Numbered from the stretch's first letter, positions 18,866 to 27,302 are shown. The stretch: DNA of 64,000 bases from Bacteroidia bacterium (GCA_030426955.1 JAUHXS010000005.1:62001-126000), one strand, 5' to 3'. Notes: generated by a model not told the origin, from the letters alone. Numbers and translations: made by a program.

Positions 18866-19360
18866 TTATTCAAATAACACGAGCACCTGATTCTTTTCTA
18901 CCGCATCACCTACTTTTACTTCAATACTTTTAATGGTTCCATCACCAGGGGATTTAATAGTGTTCTCCATTTTCATTGCCTCTAAAATAATCACAGGGTC
19001 GCCCTTTTTTATTTCACTCCCCTTCTCGCTATTTATAGATAAAACTAAACCAGGCATTGGTGCTTTGATGTCATTGACCTTGGATGTACCCAAGTTTTCC
19101 ATACCCAGTTTTTTAAGCAACTGGTCAAACCGATCTTTTGCTTTTAAGTGGTAGATACTACCATTGATCTTAGCAATAAACTCTTTGGCTTCATGGTCAG
19201 CCTTCAGTAGCTCACATCTATACGACTTGTTGTCTTTAATAATGTGTGCAGAAGTTGCTCCTAGCTTTAATATATCCCATTCTTCTTGCTTTCCATTCAC
19301 AAGCTTTTTCTCAACCTCAACTTCAAATTCCTGATCGTTTTCAACTATAACTTTTAACAT
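18866..19360 (-). CDS. Biotin carboxyl carrier protein of an acyl-CoA carboxylase
   Basis: 164 aa. The C-terminal 70 residues form a biotinyl domain: APMPGLV near residue 100, then the biotinylation motif EAMKMEN with the modified Lys at 130, then the usual GDAVEKNQVL strand. The N-terminal 90 residues lack that fold and are seen in the stand-alone carrier subunits of acetyl/propionyl-CoA carboxylases of Bacteroidota. The protein would carry CO2 between a biotin carboxylase and a carboxyltransferase, neither of which is in the window. It is monocistronic here, lying between two cargo genes. A TAGATTTT sequence upstream is two bases from a -7 box and is not counted as a promoter. Substrate (acetyl-, propionyl- or other acyl-CoA) is not determinable. 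Confidence 0.93.
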   Translation of the reverse strand: MLKVIVENDQEFEVEVEKKLVNGKQEEWDILKLGATSAHIIKDNKSYRCELLKADHEAKEFIAKINGSIYHLKAKDRFDQLLKKLGMENLGTSKVNDIKAPMPGLVLSINSEKGSEIKKGDPVIILEAMKMENTIKSPGDGTIKSIEVKVGDAVEKNQVLVLFE

Positions 19361-19514
19361 AAAAAAACCTTTTAATAACTATCTATAAAATCTAAGTTAA
19401 ATCTTTATTTTTCGATATAGGACTCTCTTAGAATATAATTTTTACTAGGATATTAACATGCTTAGAAAGCTAACATTTTCCCTGATCTTAGAATAATGAA
19501 ACCTTTTGTAGCAA

Positions 19515-19522
19515 TATTTTTG
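19515..19522 (+). promoter_or_regulatory. -7 promoter box (TATTTTTG) of the Cys-rich cargo gene
   Basis: Exact match to TAnnTTTG, 23 nt before the ATG at 19546, followed by an A-rich leader. No good -33 element. Confidence 0.5.
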
Positions 19523-19545
19523 CCCTAAAATAAAATTAAATAATC

Positions 19546-20439
19546 ATGAAAAAAAGTAACATACAGAAAATACTTGTAGCAATAATAGCAATTTCATTTT
19601 CAGCTAATATTTATGCTCAAGGTGGTGGAGTGAAAATCGGAAAATCAAACAAGCCACCAAAAACTAAAATCGGCAGAACTACGGTCAGCTTTTCGACCTA
19701 TCTTCAGTTTTTAGACGAAGTCGATGAAGCAGTCGAAAACGATAATTACTTAGCTAACATTTTAGGTGTTGCAGGTGGACAAGGGGTCATTTCAGGGGAT
19801 GCAGCTTCTGGAGGAAGTCCGGCAAATTTACCACCTATACTTCAAAGTACACCACAACCTGCAAATTACAGTTGTGCTACGGCAAATTCTATTGGGCAGC
19901 CAGTATGCATGACACTTCATGAAGTAAGGCATAAACAAGGACCTGATGGAGCCTCATGTATCACTCAAGTAAGATTTACGACATACTGCATTGCACCAGC
20001 CAATCAAGGATATTGCACATCGGTAGGCACTCCTGATGGAGAATGTTGCACATTGATATTCCAAACAGATTGGTTAATTCACTCTATCACGACTGGCCAA
20101 CCTTGCGGTGCTTACCTGAGCCCAGTTCCATGGTCTACGCCTGATGGGCATAAAACAGGTCTTAGCGAGTATAGCAACTTTGTTTCTGAGCCTTACCCTA
20201 ATCCAGTTGCTTCTGGCAATAGCTTTAACATTCCAGTAGTTGCAGAATCTGGCAACGAGGTAAATGTCGCTATATATGACTTAGTTGGAAGAAAGGTTAT
20301 TGAAAAGAACTTCGTTCAAAGCATTGATGGAATAGAGGCTTATCCAATATCAACGAATGATATTAACTCAGGTAACTATATAATTTCAGTTACGATCAAT
20401 GGAAGAATAGGAACGTCAACTAGACTAAATATTTTTTAA
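19546..20439 (+). CDS. Small Cys-rich secreted protein, T9SS type A
   Basis: 297 aa. Signal peptide about 1-24 (ending YAQ). After a Lys- and Gly-rich stretch there is a central domain (about residues 105-195) with eight Cys in a compact block, including a vicinal ECC, suggesting several disulfides. The domain is not one I recognise. The last 80 residues are a Por-type sorting tail (EPYPNPVASGN, then YDLVGRKV). The gene has its own -7 box and a strong downstream terminator, so it looks like a single-gene unit with tight 3' control, unlike most cargo genes here. Possible roles include a toxin-like, inhibitor or adhesive protein; nothing in the sequence decides. Confidence 0.85.
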   Translation: MKKSNIQKILVAIIAISFSANIYAQGGGVKIGKSNKPPKTKIGRTTVSFSTYLQFLDEVDEAVENDNYLANILGVAGGQGVISGDAASGGSPANLPPILQSTPQPANYSCATANSIGQPVCMTLHEVRHKQGPDGASCITQVRFTTYCIAPANQGYCTSVGTPDGECCTLIFQTDWLIHSITTGQPCGAYLSPVPWSTPDGHKTGLSEYSNFVSEPYPNPVASGNSFNIPVVAESGNEVNVAIYDLVGRKVIEKNFVQSIDGIEAYPISTNDINSGNYIISVTINGRIGTSTRLNIF

Positions 20440-20489
20440 GATCCAGAAATCACTTATTGGGAATTTTATTTAATTCCCTAAAGGAAATT

Positions 20490-20532
20490 AGCCCTTTACT
20501 GAACTATGGCTTGGTAAGGGGCTGATTTTTTT
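20490..20532 (+). terminator. Intrinsic terminator after the Cys-rich cargo gene
   Basis: Ten-base-pair stem with one G-U pair (arms 20490-20499 and 20514-20523; AGCCC...GGGCT) followed by GATTTTTTTG. It lies 50 nt after the stop codon. Confidence 0.85.
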
Positions 20533-20616
20533 GACAAAAATGGAATAATTAAAAAAATGCCCTCTTCTATACCAAGGTTTTAACATATTTTAACGGTCTA
20601 TCTCCTAATTTTCAAG

Positions 20617-20624
20617 TAGCTTTG
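20617..20624 (+). promoter_or_regulatory. -7 promoter box (TAGCTTTG) of the M1 peptidase gene
   Basis: Exact match to TAnnTTTG, 34 nt before the ATG at 20659. Confidence 0.5.
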
Positions 20625-20658
20625 TGTCAAGTTAACAATATTAATCTATCCCTTCAAT

Positions 20659-23241
20659 ATGTTTAAACACTCATTCCAACTCTTTGCTGCCACGATCATT
20701 CTTGCGAGTTGCTCGAGCTTAAAAAAGTCTCAAAAAAACTACAACGTTAACCTACCAGAGGTAAATGTTTCATCCAACTTCAATGAATATAAGGCGGCAA
20801 GGAAAATTGTAAATGATCTTTTACATACCAAACTAGAAGTAGATTTTGATTGGAAAAATAAGTACCTAAATGGTAAGGCTGCCTTAACTTTTAAACCACA
20901 TTTTCACTCTGTAGATGTACTAGAATTAGATGCACAAGGTTTTGATATAAAAAGTACCAACCTACTAAAGGCAGACTCTACCTTATTGGAGCTTGATTAT
21001 AAATACGATGAAAAAATCTTAACACTATCATTAGATAAAACGTATGCAAGAACAGATACATACACAGTTATAATAGAATATACTGCTAAGCCTGATGAAC
21101 TAGAAGAAGGTGGCAACTCGGCTATCCGATCAGAAAAAGGATTATACTTCATTAATCCAGATGGAGCGAATAAATATAAGCCAAAACAAATATGGACTCA
21201 AGGAGAGACTCAGGCATCTTCTTGTTGGTTTCCGACCATTGATGCGCCCAATGAAAAAACAACTCAAGAAATATACATCACTGTAGATGAAAAATATACC
21301 ACGCTATCTAATGGTGAGCTAATTTATTCTTCTTTCAATCAAGACGGCACAAGGACTGATTACTGGAAGCAAGACCTTCCTCACGCCCCATACCTATTTA
21401 TGATGGCAATAGGAGAGTATGCAATTATCAAAGATGAATGGAAAGACATACCAGTAGACTATTATGTGGAGAAAGACTATAAAGATGATGCCATGAATAT
21501 ATTTGGCGAAACACCTGATATGATCACTTTTTTCTCAGAAAAATTTGGTGTGGAGTATCCATGGGCAAAATATTCACAGATAATTGTTCGAGATTATGTG
21601 TCGGGTGCTATGGAAAATACGAGTGCTGTCATTCATGGAGAGTTTGTTCAAAGAACAACTCGACAGTTGATAGATAGAGATAATCACAGTATTATTGCAC
21701 ACGAATTGGGACACCATTGGTTCGGAGATTTAATTACTTGTGAGTCTTGGGCAAACTTACCACTTAATGAGTCTTTCGCGACTTATAGCTCTTACTTATG
21801 GGACGAGCATCGTTATGGAAAAGATATTGCCGATGAAGGAATGTTTAGCAATATGAGTAGATATTTTAGAGAGTCTAGATATAAAAAAGAGCCCATTATT
21901 AGGTATTATTATGGCTATCCATTAGATATGTTTGATCGACATAGCTATCAAAAAGGAAGTGCTATTTTACATATGCTAAGAAACTACTTAGGAGGTGAAG
22001 CTTTCTTTGCTTCTATTCAGAACTTCTTAACAAAGAACGCTTTTAAAGCAGTTGAATCAGATCACTTGAGATTAGCATTTGAAGAAACTACTGGGGAAGA
22101 TTTACACTGGTTTTTTGACCAATGGTTTGATCGTGCAGGACACCCAACTTTGGATATTTCTTACAACTATAAGCCAGAGTCTGTAGAAGTTACGATTAAG
22201 CAAACTCAACCAGAAGCTACTTTTCAATTTCCACTTTCGATAGATTTATATTTTACAGATACTATTATCAGGCATAAGGAATGGGTTACTGAAAGTGAAG
22301 AAAAGTTTGAATATAACATTACAGAAAAGCCTAAACTAGTTAATGTTGATCCTGAGAAAGTTTTGCTATGCGAAAAAGAAGATCATAAAAGCTCAGAAGC
22401 CTTTTTGTACCAATTCTATAATGCTCCTCACTTATTTGATAGAATTGAAGCATTTGACTATGTAGAAGATCTCAAAAACCCTGATGAGGCAGAGAAAAAG
22501 CTACTTTACGATGCGCTCAAAGATCCATCAAGCTTAATCAGGATAAATGCGATTAGTGAAGCTGATTTGAGCTTTCAAGATACTAAAGAAGCAATGATCA
22601 AAATGGTGGATAAAGATGATGCCTCTAATGTGCGAGCTAAAGTCATTTCTTTTCTATCTGATGCTGATAGTTCAGAACAGTTTAGAGCAATATTTTTAAA
22701 AGCGTTAAGCGATAGTTCCTATTATGTCAATTCAGTTGCTTTAAGGGCAATGTATGAAGTGGACAGCATCTATGCATTAGAAAAAGCTAAAAAATGGGAA
22801 AATAGTATTGATAATAATGTGATTTATGCTATTGCGAGCATCTATTCTCAAGAAGGAAGGACGAACGATACGGCTTTTTATCTTGCTCAAATTGAAAAAG
22901 CAAGAGGAGAAAGAGATATTGCCTCTATGGTGCCTTTTTATATTAATCATCTTGGAAATTCATCTGATGATGTTTTTTACCAACATATTAAGAAAATTCA
23001 GAAAATAGGAACAGATGCTGAAGAAGTTGTACTTGTGAATAGGATCAATAAAAGCTTAAATGATCTGTCAGAGGATTTAAAATCTCAGCGACCAAGCCTT
23101 AAAGCATCCATTAAAAAGCTAAAGAAAGAAGACCCTATAAAAATGCAGGAAACTCAAGCTAAGCTTGATGCATTGGAAGCAAAGATCAACTCTATTGAGA
23201 TTGTGCTAGAGTCACTTAAAGAAGATGAAGCAGAAGATTAG
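20659..23241 (+). CDS. M1 family aminopeptidase lipoprotein
   Basis: 860 aa. Lipoprotein signal with lipobox LASC, modified Cys18, so it is anchored to a membrane, presumably facing the periplasm or surface. The M1 (gluzincin) catalytic part has the exopeptidase GAMEN motif near residue 313, zinc motif HELGH at 348-352 and the third ligand Glu at 371 (HExxH-x18-E), followed by a typical W-F-D-Q-W-F-D segment. It should remove N-terminal residues from peptides. The C-terminal 300 residues contain HEAT-like helical repeats and end in a Lys/Glu coiled-coil-like stretch. Its stop (TAG, 23239-23241) overlaps the stop of the convergent deacetylase gene. Substrate specificity is unknown; peptide scavenging is the likely job. 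Confidence 0.95.
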   Translation: MFKHSFQLFAATIILASCSSLKKSQKNYNVNLPEVNVSSNFNEYKAARKIVNDLLHTKLEVDFDWKNKYLNGKAALTFKPHFHSVDVLELDAQGFDIKSTNLLKADSTLLELDYKYDEKILTLSLDKTYARTDTYTVIIEYTAKPDELEEGGNSAIRSEKGLYFINPDGANKYKPKQIWTQGETQASSCWFPTIDAPNEKTTQEIYITVDEKYTTLSNGELIYSSFNQDGTRTDYWKQDLPHAPYLFMMAIGEYAIIKDEWKDIPVDYYVEKDYKDDAMNIFGETPDMITFFSEKFGVEYPWAKYSQIIVRDYVSGAMENTSAVIHGEFVQRTTRQLIDRDNHSIIAHELGHHWFGDLITCESWANLPLNESFATYSSYLWDEHRYGKDIADEGMFSNMSRYFRESRYKKEPIIRYYYGYPLDMFDRHSYQKGSAILHMLRNYLGGEAFFASIQNFLTKNAFKAVESDHLRLAFEETTGEDLHWFFDQWFDRAGHPTLDISYNYKPESVEVTIKQTQPEATFQFPLSIDLYFTDTIIRHKEWVTESEEKFEYNITEKPKLVNVDPEKVLLCEKEDHKSSEAFLYQFYNAPHLFDRIEAFDYVEDLKNPDEAEKKLLYDALKDPSSLIRINAISEADLSFQDTKEAMIKMVDKDDASNVRAKVISFLSDADSSEQFRAIFLKALSDSSYYVNSVALRAMYEVDSIYALEKAKKWENSIDNNVIYAIASIYSQEGRTNDTAFYLAQIEKARGERDIASMVPFYINHLGNSSDDVFYQHIKKIQKIGTDAEEVVLVNRINKSLNDLSEDLKSQRPSLKASIKKLKKEDPIKMQETQAKLDALEAKINSIEIVLESLKEDEAED

Positions 23242-23867
23242 TTTTTTGCTTCTATTCGTTCAAAATTAAATCCATGTTTACTGAAGTATTCTAAGACTTT
23301 TGGAAGTAAGTATAACAGCTTTTCTTTAGCTTTCAGACTGTCGTGAAAAACTACTATTGAGCCATCACTGGTATATTTTAGTATCTTTTCAAAACACTTT
23401 TCTTTTGAAATTTCTGAATCAAAATCTCTGCTCAAGACGTCCCACATGACTATTTGATATTCTTCTCTAAGCTTTTTGTATTGGCTATATGTTAGTTTTC
23501 CGTAAGGAGGACGAAACAATTTACAGTTTAACAGGGTTTCACTCTTTTTTATATTGTAAAGAAACGCCTCATTGTTACTTCTCCAACCGTTTAAGTGGTC
23601 ATAGGTATGGTTACCAATGGAATGTCCTTCATCTAATATTCGTTTAAAAACATCAGAGTGTTTTTCTACATTTTTACCTATACAGAAGAAAGTAGCTTTT
23701 GCCTCATGTTGCTTTAAAATATCAAGCACCCAAGGAGTAACTTCAGGCTCAGGACCATCATCAAAAGTCAGAAATATAGTCGGGGTTTTTGTTCTTATAT
23801 GCCAAGTTGCCCTTGGAAAAAGCTTTTGAACAAGCGAAGGAGTTGTAAATGTTTTACCTAACCACAA
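23238..23867 (-). CDS. Polysaccharide deacetylase (NodB, carbohydrate esterase 4) with TTG start
   Basis: 209 aa. The NodB domain fills the protein: TFDDGPEPE with Asp36/Asp37, the metal ligands His87 and His91 in the SIGNHTYDH motif, RPPYGK (substrate groove), WDVLSRDF and the C-terminal HDS. It would remove N-acetyl groups from a polysaccharide such as peptidoglycan or a capsule. There is no signal peptide. The frame upstream is closed by a TAG 9 nt before the proposed start, and the only nearby start codon is TTG at 23865-23867, which lies inside the left inverted repeat of the GxxExxY element. The family usually has a few residues before the KTF/KTP motif, so little is missing. The insertion has probably replaced the natural start and upstream signals. 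Confidence 0.88.
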   Translation of the reverse strand: MWLGKTFTTPSLVQKLFPRATWHIRTKTPTIFLTFDDGPEPEVTPWVLDILKQHEAKATFFCIGKNVEKHSDVFKRILDEGHSIGNHTYDHLNGWRSNNEAFLYNIKKSETLLNCKLFRPPYGKLTYSQYKKLREEYQIVMWDVLSRDFDSEISKEKCFEKILKYTSDGSIVVFHDSLKAKEKLLYLLPKVLEYFSKHGFNFERIEAKN

Positions 23868-24312
23868 AGTGCACTATGTTTGCGCAAAGATCACAAAGAA
23901 CCGTTAATAACTCTTTTAATCCCTTGCTTTAATAATACCACATTAAAGTTCATCAAAAGTCCAAGCTTATAATCGCCTAACTTTAAATAGGTCAATGTCT
24001 GTGCGAGATGAACATCATTCAATGTCTCAACACTTTTTATTTCAATAACTAGCTTCTTCTCGACTAAAAGATCAACCCGATATCCGCAGTCTAACTTTAC
24101 CTCCTCATACATTAGGGGCATTGGCTTCTCTTTTTCAACCTCAAATCCTTCTTTTTTTAATTTAAAGAATAAACATTCTTGATACGCTTTTTCTAAGAGA
24201 CCAGGACCAAGTGCCTTATGCACCTCAATGGCATAACCAATTACTATAGTTGCAATCTCATTCTCTGTCATGGCTTTGTGCCCTTTGTGAATACTTGGGG
24301 TTCTTTGTGGTT
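23860..24312. mobile_element. GxxExxY cassette bounded by AACCACAAAG inverted repeats
   Basis: AACCACAAAG at 23860-23869 and its inverted copy CTTTGTGGTT at 24303-24312 enclose the GxxExxY gene. The heptamer CACAAAG recurs inside the left end (23863-23869, 23892-23898), and CTTTGTG recurs three times at the right end (24274-24280, 24283-24289, 24303-24309). GxxExxY genes often occur with such CACAAAG-rich flanks in distant bacteria (from memory, not checked). No transposase is present, so movement, if any, would need help in trans. Confidence 0.55.
23891..24271 (-). CDS. GxxExxY family protein
   Basis: 126 aa, full length for the family. The name motif is G24-x-x-E27-x-x-Y30 (GPGLLEKAY), followed by KEGFEVEKEKPMPL, a D-C-G-Y-R-V-D-L-L-V strand and LVIEIKSVE. 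The D...EIK pattern resembles a PD-(D/E)XK nuclease core, with Asp in YRVDLL and the E-x-K in IEIKSVE. Biochemical function of the family is not established as far as I know. The gene sits inside an inverted-repeat cassette and its last codons (GSL-stop) are themselves made of the CACAAAG repeat word. It is oriented away from gltX, and no partner gene is adjacent. Confidence 0.93.
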   Translation of the reverse strand: MTENEIATIVIGYAIEVHKALGPGLLEKAYQECLFFKLKKEGFEVEKEKPMPLMYEEVKLDCGYRVDLLVEKKLVIEIKSVETLNDVHLAQTLTYLKLGDYKLGLLMNFNVVLLKQGIKRVINGSL

Positions 24313-24340
24313 AAACAGCAATGATAACAATAATTTTCGT

Positions 24341-24348
24341 TATTTTTG
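24341..24348 (+). promoter_or_regulatory. gltX: -7 promoter box (TATTTTTG) of gltX, very close to the start codon
   Basis: Exact TAnnTTTG match ending 5 nt before the ATG at 24353. Transcription starting about 7 nt beyond the box centre would yield a leaderless or almost leaderless mRNA. It lies 29 nt outside the right end of the GxxExxY cassette. Confidence 0.5.
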
Positions 24349-24352
24349 TGGC

Positions 24353-25900
24353 ATGAGTAACGTTAGAGTAAGGTTTGCACCAAGTCCTACAGGACCACTT
24401 CACATTGGCGGTGTTAAAACTGCTTTATGCAACTATCTTTTTGCAAAAAAGCATGGCGGTCAATTTCTTCTTAGAATTGAAGACACAGATCAAACGAGAT
24501 ATGTCTCTGGAGCAGAAGATTACATTTTAGAAGCTTTACAATGGTGTGGATTAACGCCTGATGAAAGCAGTCAAAATCCTGGTGAATATGGCCCCTACAG
24601 ACAATCTGAAAGAAAAGAGCTTTATAGACAATATGCAGATCAATTAGTGGAATCAGGAAATGCTTATTATGCGTTTGACACGCCAGAAGAGCTTGAAGAG
24701 ATGCGCGAAAACATGAAAAAGCAAGGTGTCCCTTCCCCTCAATACAATGCTATAACAAGGCAGTATATGAAAAACTCGCTGGCATTATCAGCAGATGAGG
24801 TTCAAAAAAGACTAGATGCTGGAGAGCCATATGTGATTCGTATCAATGTGCCGAGAAATGAAGAAGTAAAAGTTCATGACACCATTCGTGGTTGGGTAGT
24901 TTTTCAAAGCAGTCAGCTTGATGATAAAGTTATTTTCAAGTCAGATGGTATGCCCACATATCACTTAGCTAATGTTGTTGATGATCACTTGATGAAGATC
25001 AGCCATGTGATTCGAGGAGAGGAATGGCTTCCCTCAACGCCTATTCACGTTTTACTTTATAGGTATTTAGGCTGGGAAGATACGATGCCAGAATTTGCTC
25101 ACTTGCCACTTATCTTAAAACCTGACGGTAAAGGGAAGCTGAGTAAGAGAGACGGAGATCGGCTTGGAATTCCCGTTTTTCCGCTAGACTGGAAAGATCC
25201 AGAAACAGGAAATATTTCATCTGGTTTTAGAGAACGTGGCTTTATTCCTGAAGCTTTCTTAAACATGATGGTATTTTTAGGATGGAATCCGGGTACAGAA
25301 CAAGAAATATTCACTTTACCAGAATTAATTGAAGCATTTTCACTAGAAAGAATTGGTAAAGCAGGTGCAAAGTTTGACTATGAGAAAGGCAAGTGGTATA
25401 ATCAGCAATATTTAAAAAATCTGGATAGTAAGATCATTGCTGAACAAAACAAGTCTGTGCTTGATGAAAAAGGGATCACTTATGAGGAGGGATATCTTAT
25501 AAAAGCTATTGACTTACTAAAAGAGCGAATGACTTTTATTTCCGATTTTTGGGAAGTGGGCAGTTTCTTTTTTCAAAACCCATCGGAATACGATGAAAAG
25601 TTAGTTAGAAAAAAGTGGAAAGATAATATTCCAACTTTGTTTGATGATTTACAAACAAGCTTATCCAGTTTAGATAATTTCACTCATGAAGCTATTGAAA
25701 CTGAGATAAAAGGTTTTATGGAGAGGCATAATTTAAAGTTTGGAGATGTTCTACCTGTTTTTAGATTAATGATTAGTGGTGTTGGTGCTGGACCACCATT
25801 GTTTGAAGTCGCAGAACTTTTAGGAAAAGAACACGTTATCTCAAGAATGGGAGCTTCAAAAGAAATCTTTAATACAATTTGTGCAAAAGAAAATGCCTAA
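24353..25900 (+). CDS. gltX: Glutamate-tRNA ligase
   Basis: 515 aa from the chosen ATG. Class I aminoacyl-tRNA synthetase that charges tRNA-Glu. The HIGH-type signature is PLHIGG near residue 15 in RFAPSPTGPLHIGG, and the KMSKS-type loop is KLSKRDG near 262. The catalytic fold and anticodon-binding C-terminal part are complete. A longer frame starts at 24218, but that extension is low-complexity and runs through the cassette end, so MSNVRVRF at 24353 is preferred, also because of the promoter box just upstream. The gene begins an operon: its last 8 nt overlap a 63-aa ORF, which overlaps a B12-binding gene, then a crotonase. A single transcript is very likely. Confidence 0.97.
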   Translation: MSNVRVRFAPSPTGPLHIGGVKTALCNYLFAKKHGGQFLLRIEDTDQTRYVSGAEDYILEALQWCGLTPDESSQNPGEYGPYRQSERKELYRQYADQLVESGNAYYAFDTPEELEEMRENMKKQGVPSPQYNAITRQYMKNSLALSADEVQKRLDAGEPYVIRINVPRNEEVKVHDTIRGWVVFQSSQLDDKVIFKSDGMPTYHLANVVDDHLMKISHVIRGEEWLPSTPIHVLLYRYLGWEDTMPEFAHLPLILKPDGKGKLSKRDGDRLGIPVFPLDWKDPETGNISSGFRERGFIPEAFLNMMVFLGWNPGTEQEIFTLPELIEAFSLERIGKAGAKFDYEKGKWYNQQYLKNLDSKIIAEQNKSVLDEKGITYEEGYLIKAIDLLKERMTFISDFWEVGSFFFQNPSEYDEKLVRKKWKDNIPTLFDDLQTSLSSLDNFTHEAIETEIKGFMERHNLKFGDVLPVFRLMISGVGAGPPLFEVAELLGKEHVISRMGASKEIFNTICAKENA

Positions 25901-26084
25901 GAAAAAAGATAACCAAGACAAGCCTTCTGTCAATTCAGAACTAGAAGGATTAGATATCAGGATAAATGAATTTGGCGAAATTGAAGGCAACTTTGATATT
26001 GATAAAGTAAACGCTTTTCTTAATAAATCTGTTGATGATAAAAAGTTAAGAGACAGAGACGATATAAGCGAAGAAAATGAGTAG
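25893..26084 (+). CDS. Small acidic ORF between gltX and B12-binding gene
   Basis: 63 aa, strongly charged (N-terminal Lys cluster PKKKD, then a Glu/Asp-rich body). The start at 25893 overlaps the gltX end by 8 nt and its stop overlaps the next gene by 8 nt, an arrangement that argues for a real, translationally coupled gene. An alternative start at 25881 adds four residues. It contains a short pattern [20 protein letters not shown] that looks like a single strand-helix unit. There is no similarity I can name. It may be an accessory subunit or chaperone for the acyl-CoA mutase module that follows; this is inference from position only. Confidence 0.65.
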   Translation: MPKKKDNQDKPSVNSELEGLDIRINEFGEIEGNFDIDKVNAFLNKSVDDKKLRDRDDISEENE

Positions 26085-26484
26085 ACCAATAAGAGTTTTA
26101 GTAGCTAAAATTGGTCTGGATGGTCACGACAGAGGAGCAAAAGTAATTGCCTCTGCTCTGAGAGACTCTGGAATTGAAGTGATTTACACAGGACTTCGAC
26201 AAACACCAGAAATGGTTGTAAATGCTGCACTTCAAGAAGATGTGGATGCTATAGGAGTGAGTATTTTATCAGGTGCCCATATGACGGTTTTCCCCAAGGT
26301 TCTAAAGCTAATGAGTGAAAAAGGGTTAAACGATGTTCTGCTAACAGGTGGAGGTATTATCCCTGAAGAAGACATGAAGCTACTCACTGAAATGGGTGTT
26401 GGAAAATTATTTGCGCCAGGAACATCTACTCAGGAAATAGGAACATATATCAAAGATTGGGCATCAAAAAATAGAAATTTTTAA
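26077..26484 (+). CDS. Stand-alone cobalamin-binding domain protein (acyl-CoA mutase small subunit type)
   Basis: 135 aa. This is the C-terminal B12-binding Rossmann domain of methylmalonyl-CoA mutases: DxHxxG with Asp15, His17 (the expected base-off cobalt ligand) and Gly20, the [10 protein letters not shown] strand near residue 65, and the LLTGGGIIP loop near 87. The size matches the small subunits of split acyl-CoA mutases (isobutyryl-CoA or 2-hydroxyisobutyryl-CoA mutase), in which a separate large subunit binds the acyl-CoA. No large subunit is in the window. It overlaps the preceding ORF by 8 nt and is followed 3 nt later by a crotonase, so the operon may serve branched or odd-chain acyl-CoA metabolism. 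Which mutase it belongs to is unknown. Confidence 0.93.
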   Translation: MSRPIRVLVAKIGLDGHDRGAKVIASALRDSGIEVIYTGLRQTPEMVVNAALQEDVDAIGVSILSGAHMTVFPKVLKLMSEKGLNDVLLTGGGIIPEEDMKLLTEMGVGKLFAPGTSTQEIGTYIKDWASKNRNF

Positions 26485-26487
26485 TTT

Positions 26488-27261
26488 ATGAGTTTTAACA
26501 ATCTTCTTACTAATGTAGAAAATGGCATTTTAACCATTACCATCAACAGACCTCAAGCGATGAATGCACTTAATATTGAGACCATTGCTGAACTGGGAAA
26601 AGCTATTGATGAAGCTTGTTCTAATAAGGAAATAAAGGGTATAATTATTACGGGTGCAGGAGACAAAGCGTTTGTTGCAGGTGCTGATATTGCAGAGTTT
26701 GCCAATTTTACGAGCAAGGAGGGTAAAGAAATGGCACAAAATGGCCATGATGTATTTAATAAAATAGAGAATTGTCCTAAACCTGTTATTGCAGCTGTGA
26801 ATGGTTTTGCACTAGGCGGTGGCTGTGAGCTAGCCATGGCATGCCACATGAGAGTAGCCTCAGATAAAGCGAGGTTTGGTCAACCAGAGGTTAATTTGGG
26901 AATTATTCCTGGATATGGAGGCACACAAAGACTGCCAAAATTGATTGGAAAAGGTAGAGCTATGGAGTTAACTTTGACTGCTGATATGGTAAATGCTGAA
27001 GATGCTCTTAAAATAGGATTAGTCAATCACGTTGTATCTTTCGTGGACTTGATAAAAAAATGCACTGAAATTTTATCTAAAATAGCTACCAAAGGTCCGC
27101 TAGCAGTTCAAAAGTCTATTGAATGTATCAATGCATCTGATACTAAAAACGGATTTGATTTAGAAATCAAACAATTTGCTAATTGCTTTGACACAGAAGA
27201 CTTCAAAGAGGGTACTTCTGCATTTGTTGAGAAAAGAAAAGCAACTTTTAAAGGGCAGTAG
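26488..27261 (+). CDS. Enoyl-CoA hydratase / crotonase family protein
   Basis: 257 aa, normal length. Crotonase fold: oxyanion-hole loop AGADIAEF near residue 65, FALGGGCELAM with the catalytic Glu114, and RFGQPEVNLG with the second catalytic Glu134. Both glutamates of the hydratase pair are kept, so true hydration of 2-enoyl-CoA to 3-hydroxyacyl-CoA is likely. The next step enzyme, a 3-hydroxyacyl-CoA dehydrogenase, is encoded at 50682. It is the last gene of the gltX operon, 3 nt behind the B12-binding gene. Chain-length preference cannot be told. Confidence 0.95.
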   Translation: MSFNNLLTNVENGILTITINRPQAMNALNIETIAELGKAIDEACSNKEIKGIIITGAGDKAFVAGADIAEFANFTSKEGKEMAQNGHDVFNKIENCPKPVIAAVNGFALGGGCELAMACHMRVASDKARFGQPEVNLGIIPGYGGTQRLPKLIGKGRAMELTLTADMVNAEDALKIGLVNHVVSFVDLIKKCTEILSKIATKGPLAVQKSIECINASDTKNGFDLEIKQFANCFDTEDFKEGTSAFVEKRKATFKGQ

Positions 27262-27267
27262 CCTCTA

Positions 27268-27298
27268 TTGACTTCTTATCATCTTTTAATTATCTTTA
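27268..27298 (+). promoter_or_regulatory. Probable promoter (TTG-N20-TATCTTTA) of the 1071-aa cargo gene
   Basis: TTG at 27268-27270, exactly 20 nt, then TATCTTTA at 27291-27298, one base from TAnnTTTG. The box ends 4 nt before the ATG at 27303, implying an almost leaderless mRNA. Confidence 0.45.
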
Positions 27299-27302
27299 AA
27301 AG

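Noticed and set aside
23617-23829. Plus-strand ORF opposite the deacetylase
   Set aside because: Shadow of the NodB gene; no family features.
24218-24352. N-terminal extension of the gltX frame
   Set aside because: It starts inside the GxxExxY cassette, does not look like the synthetase N-terminus and lies upstream of the predicted promoter box.
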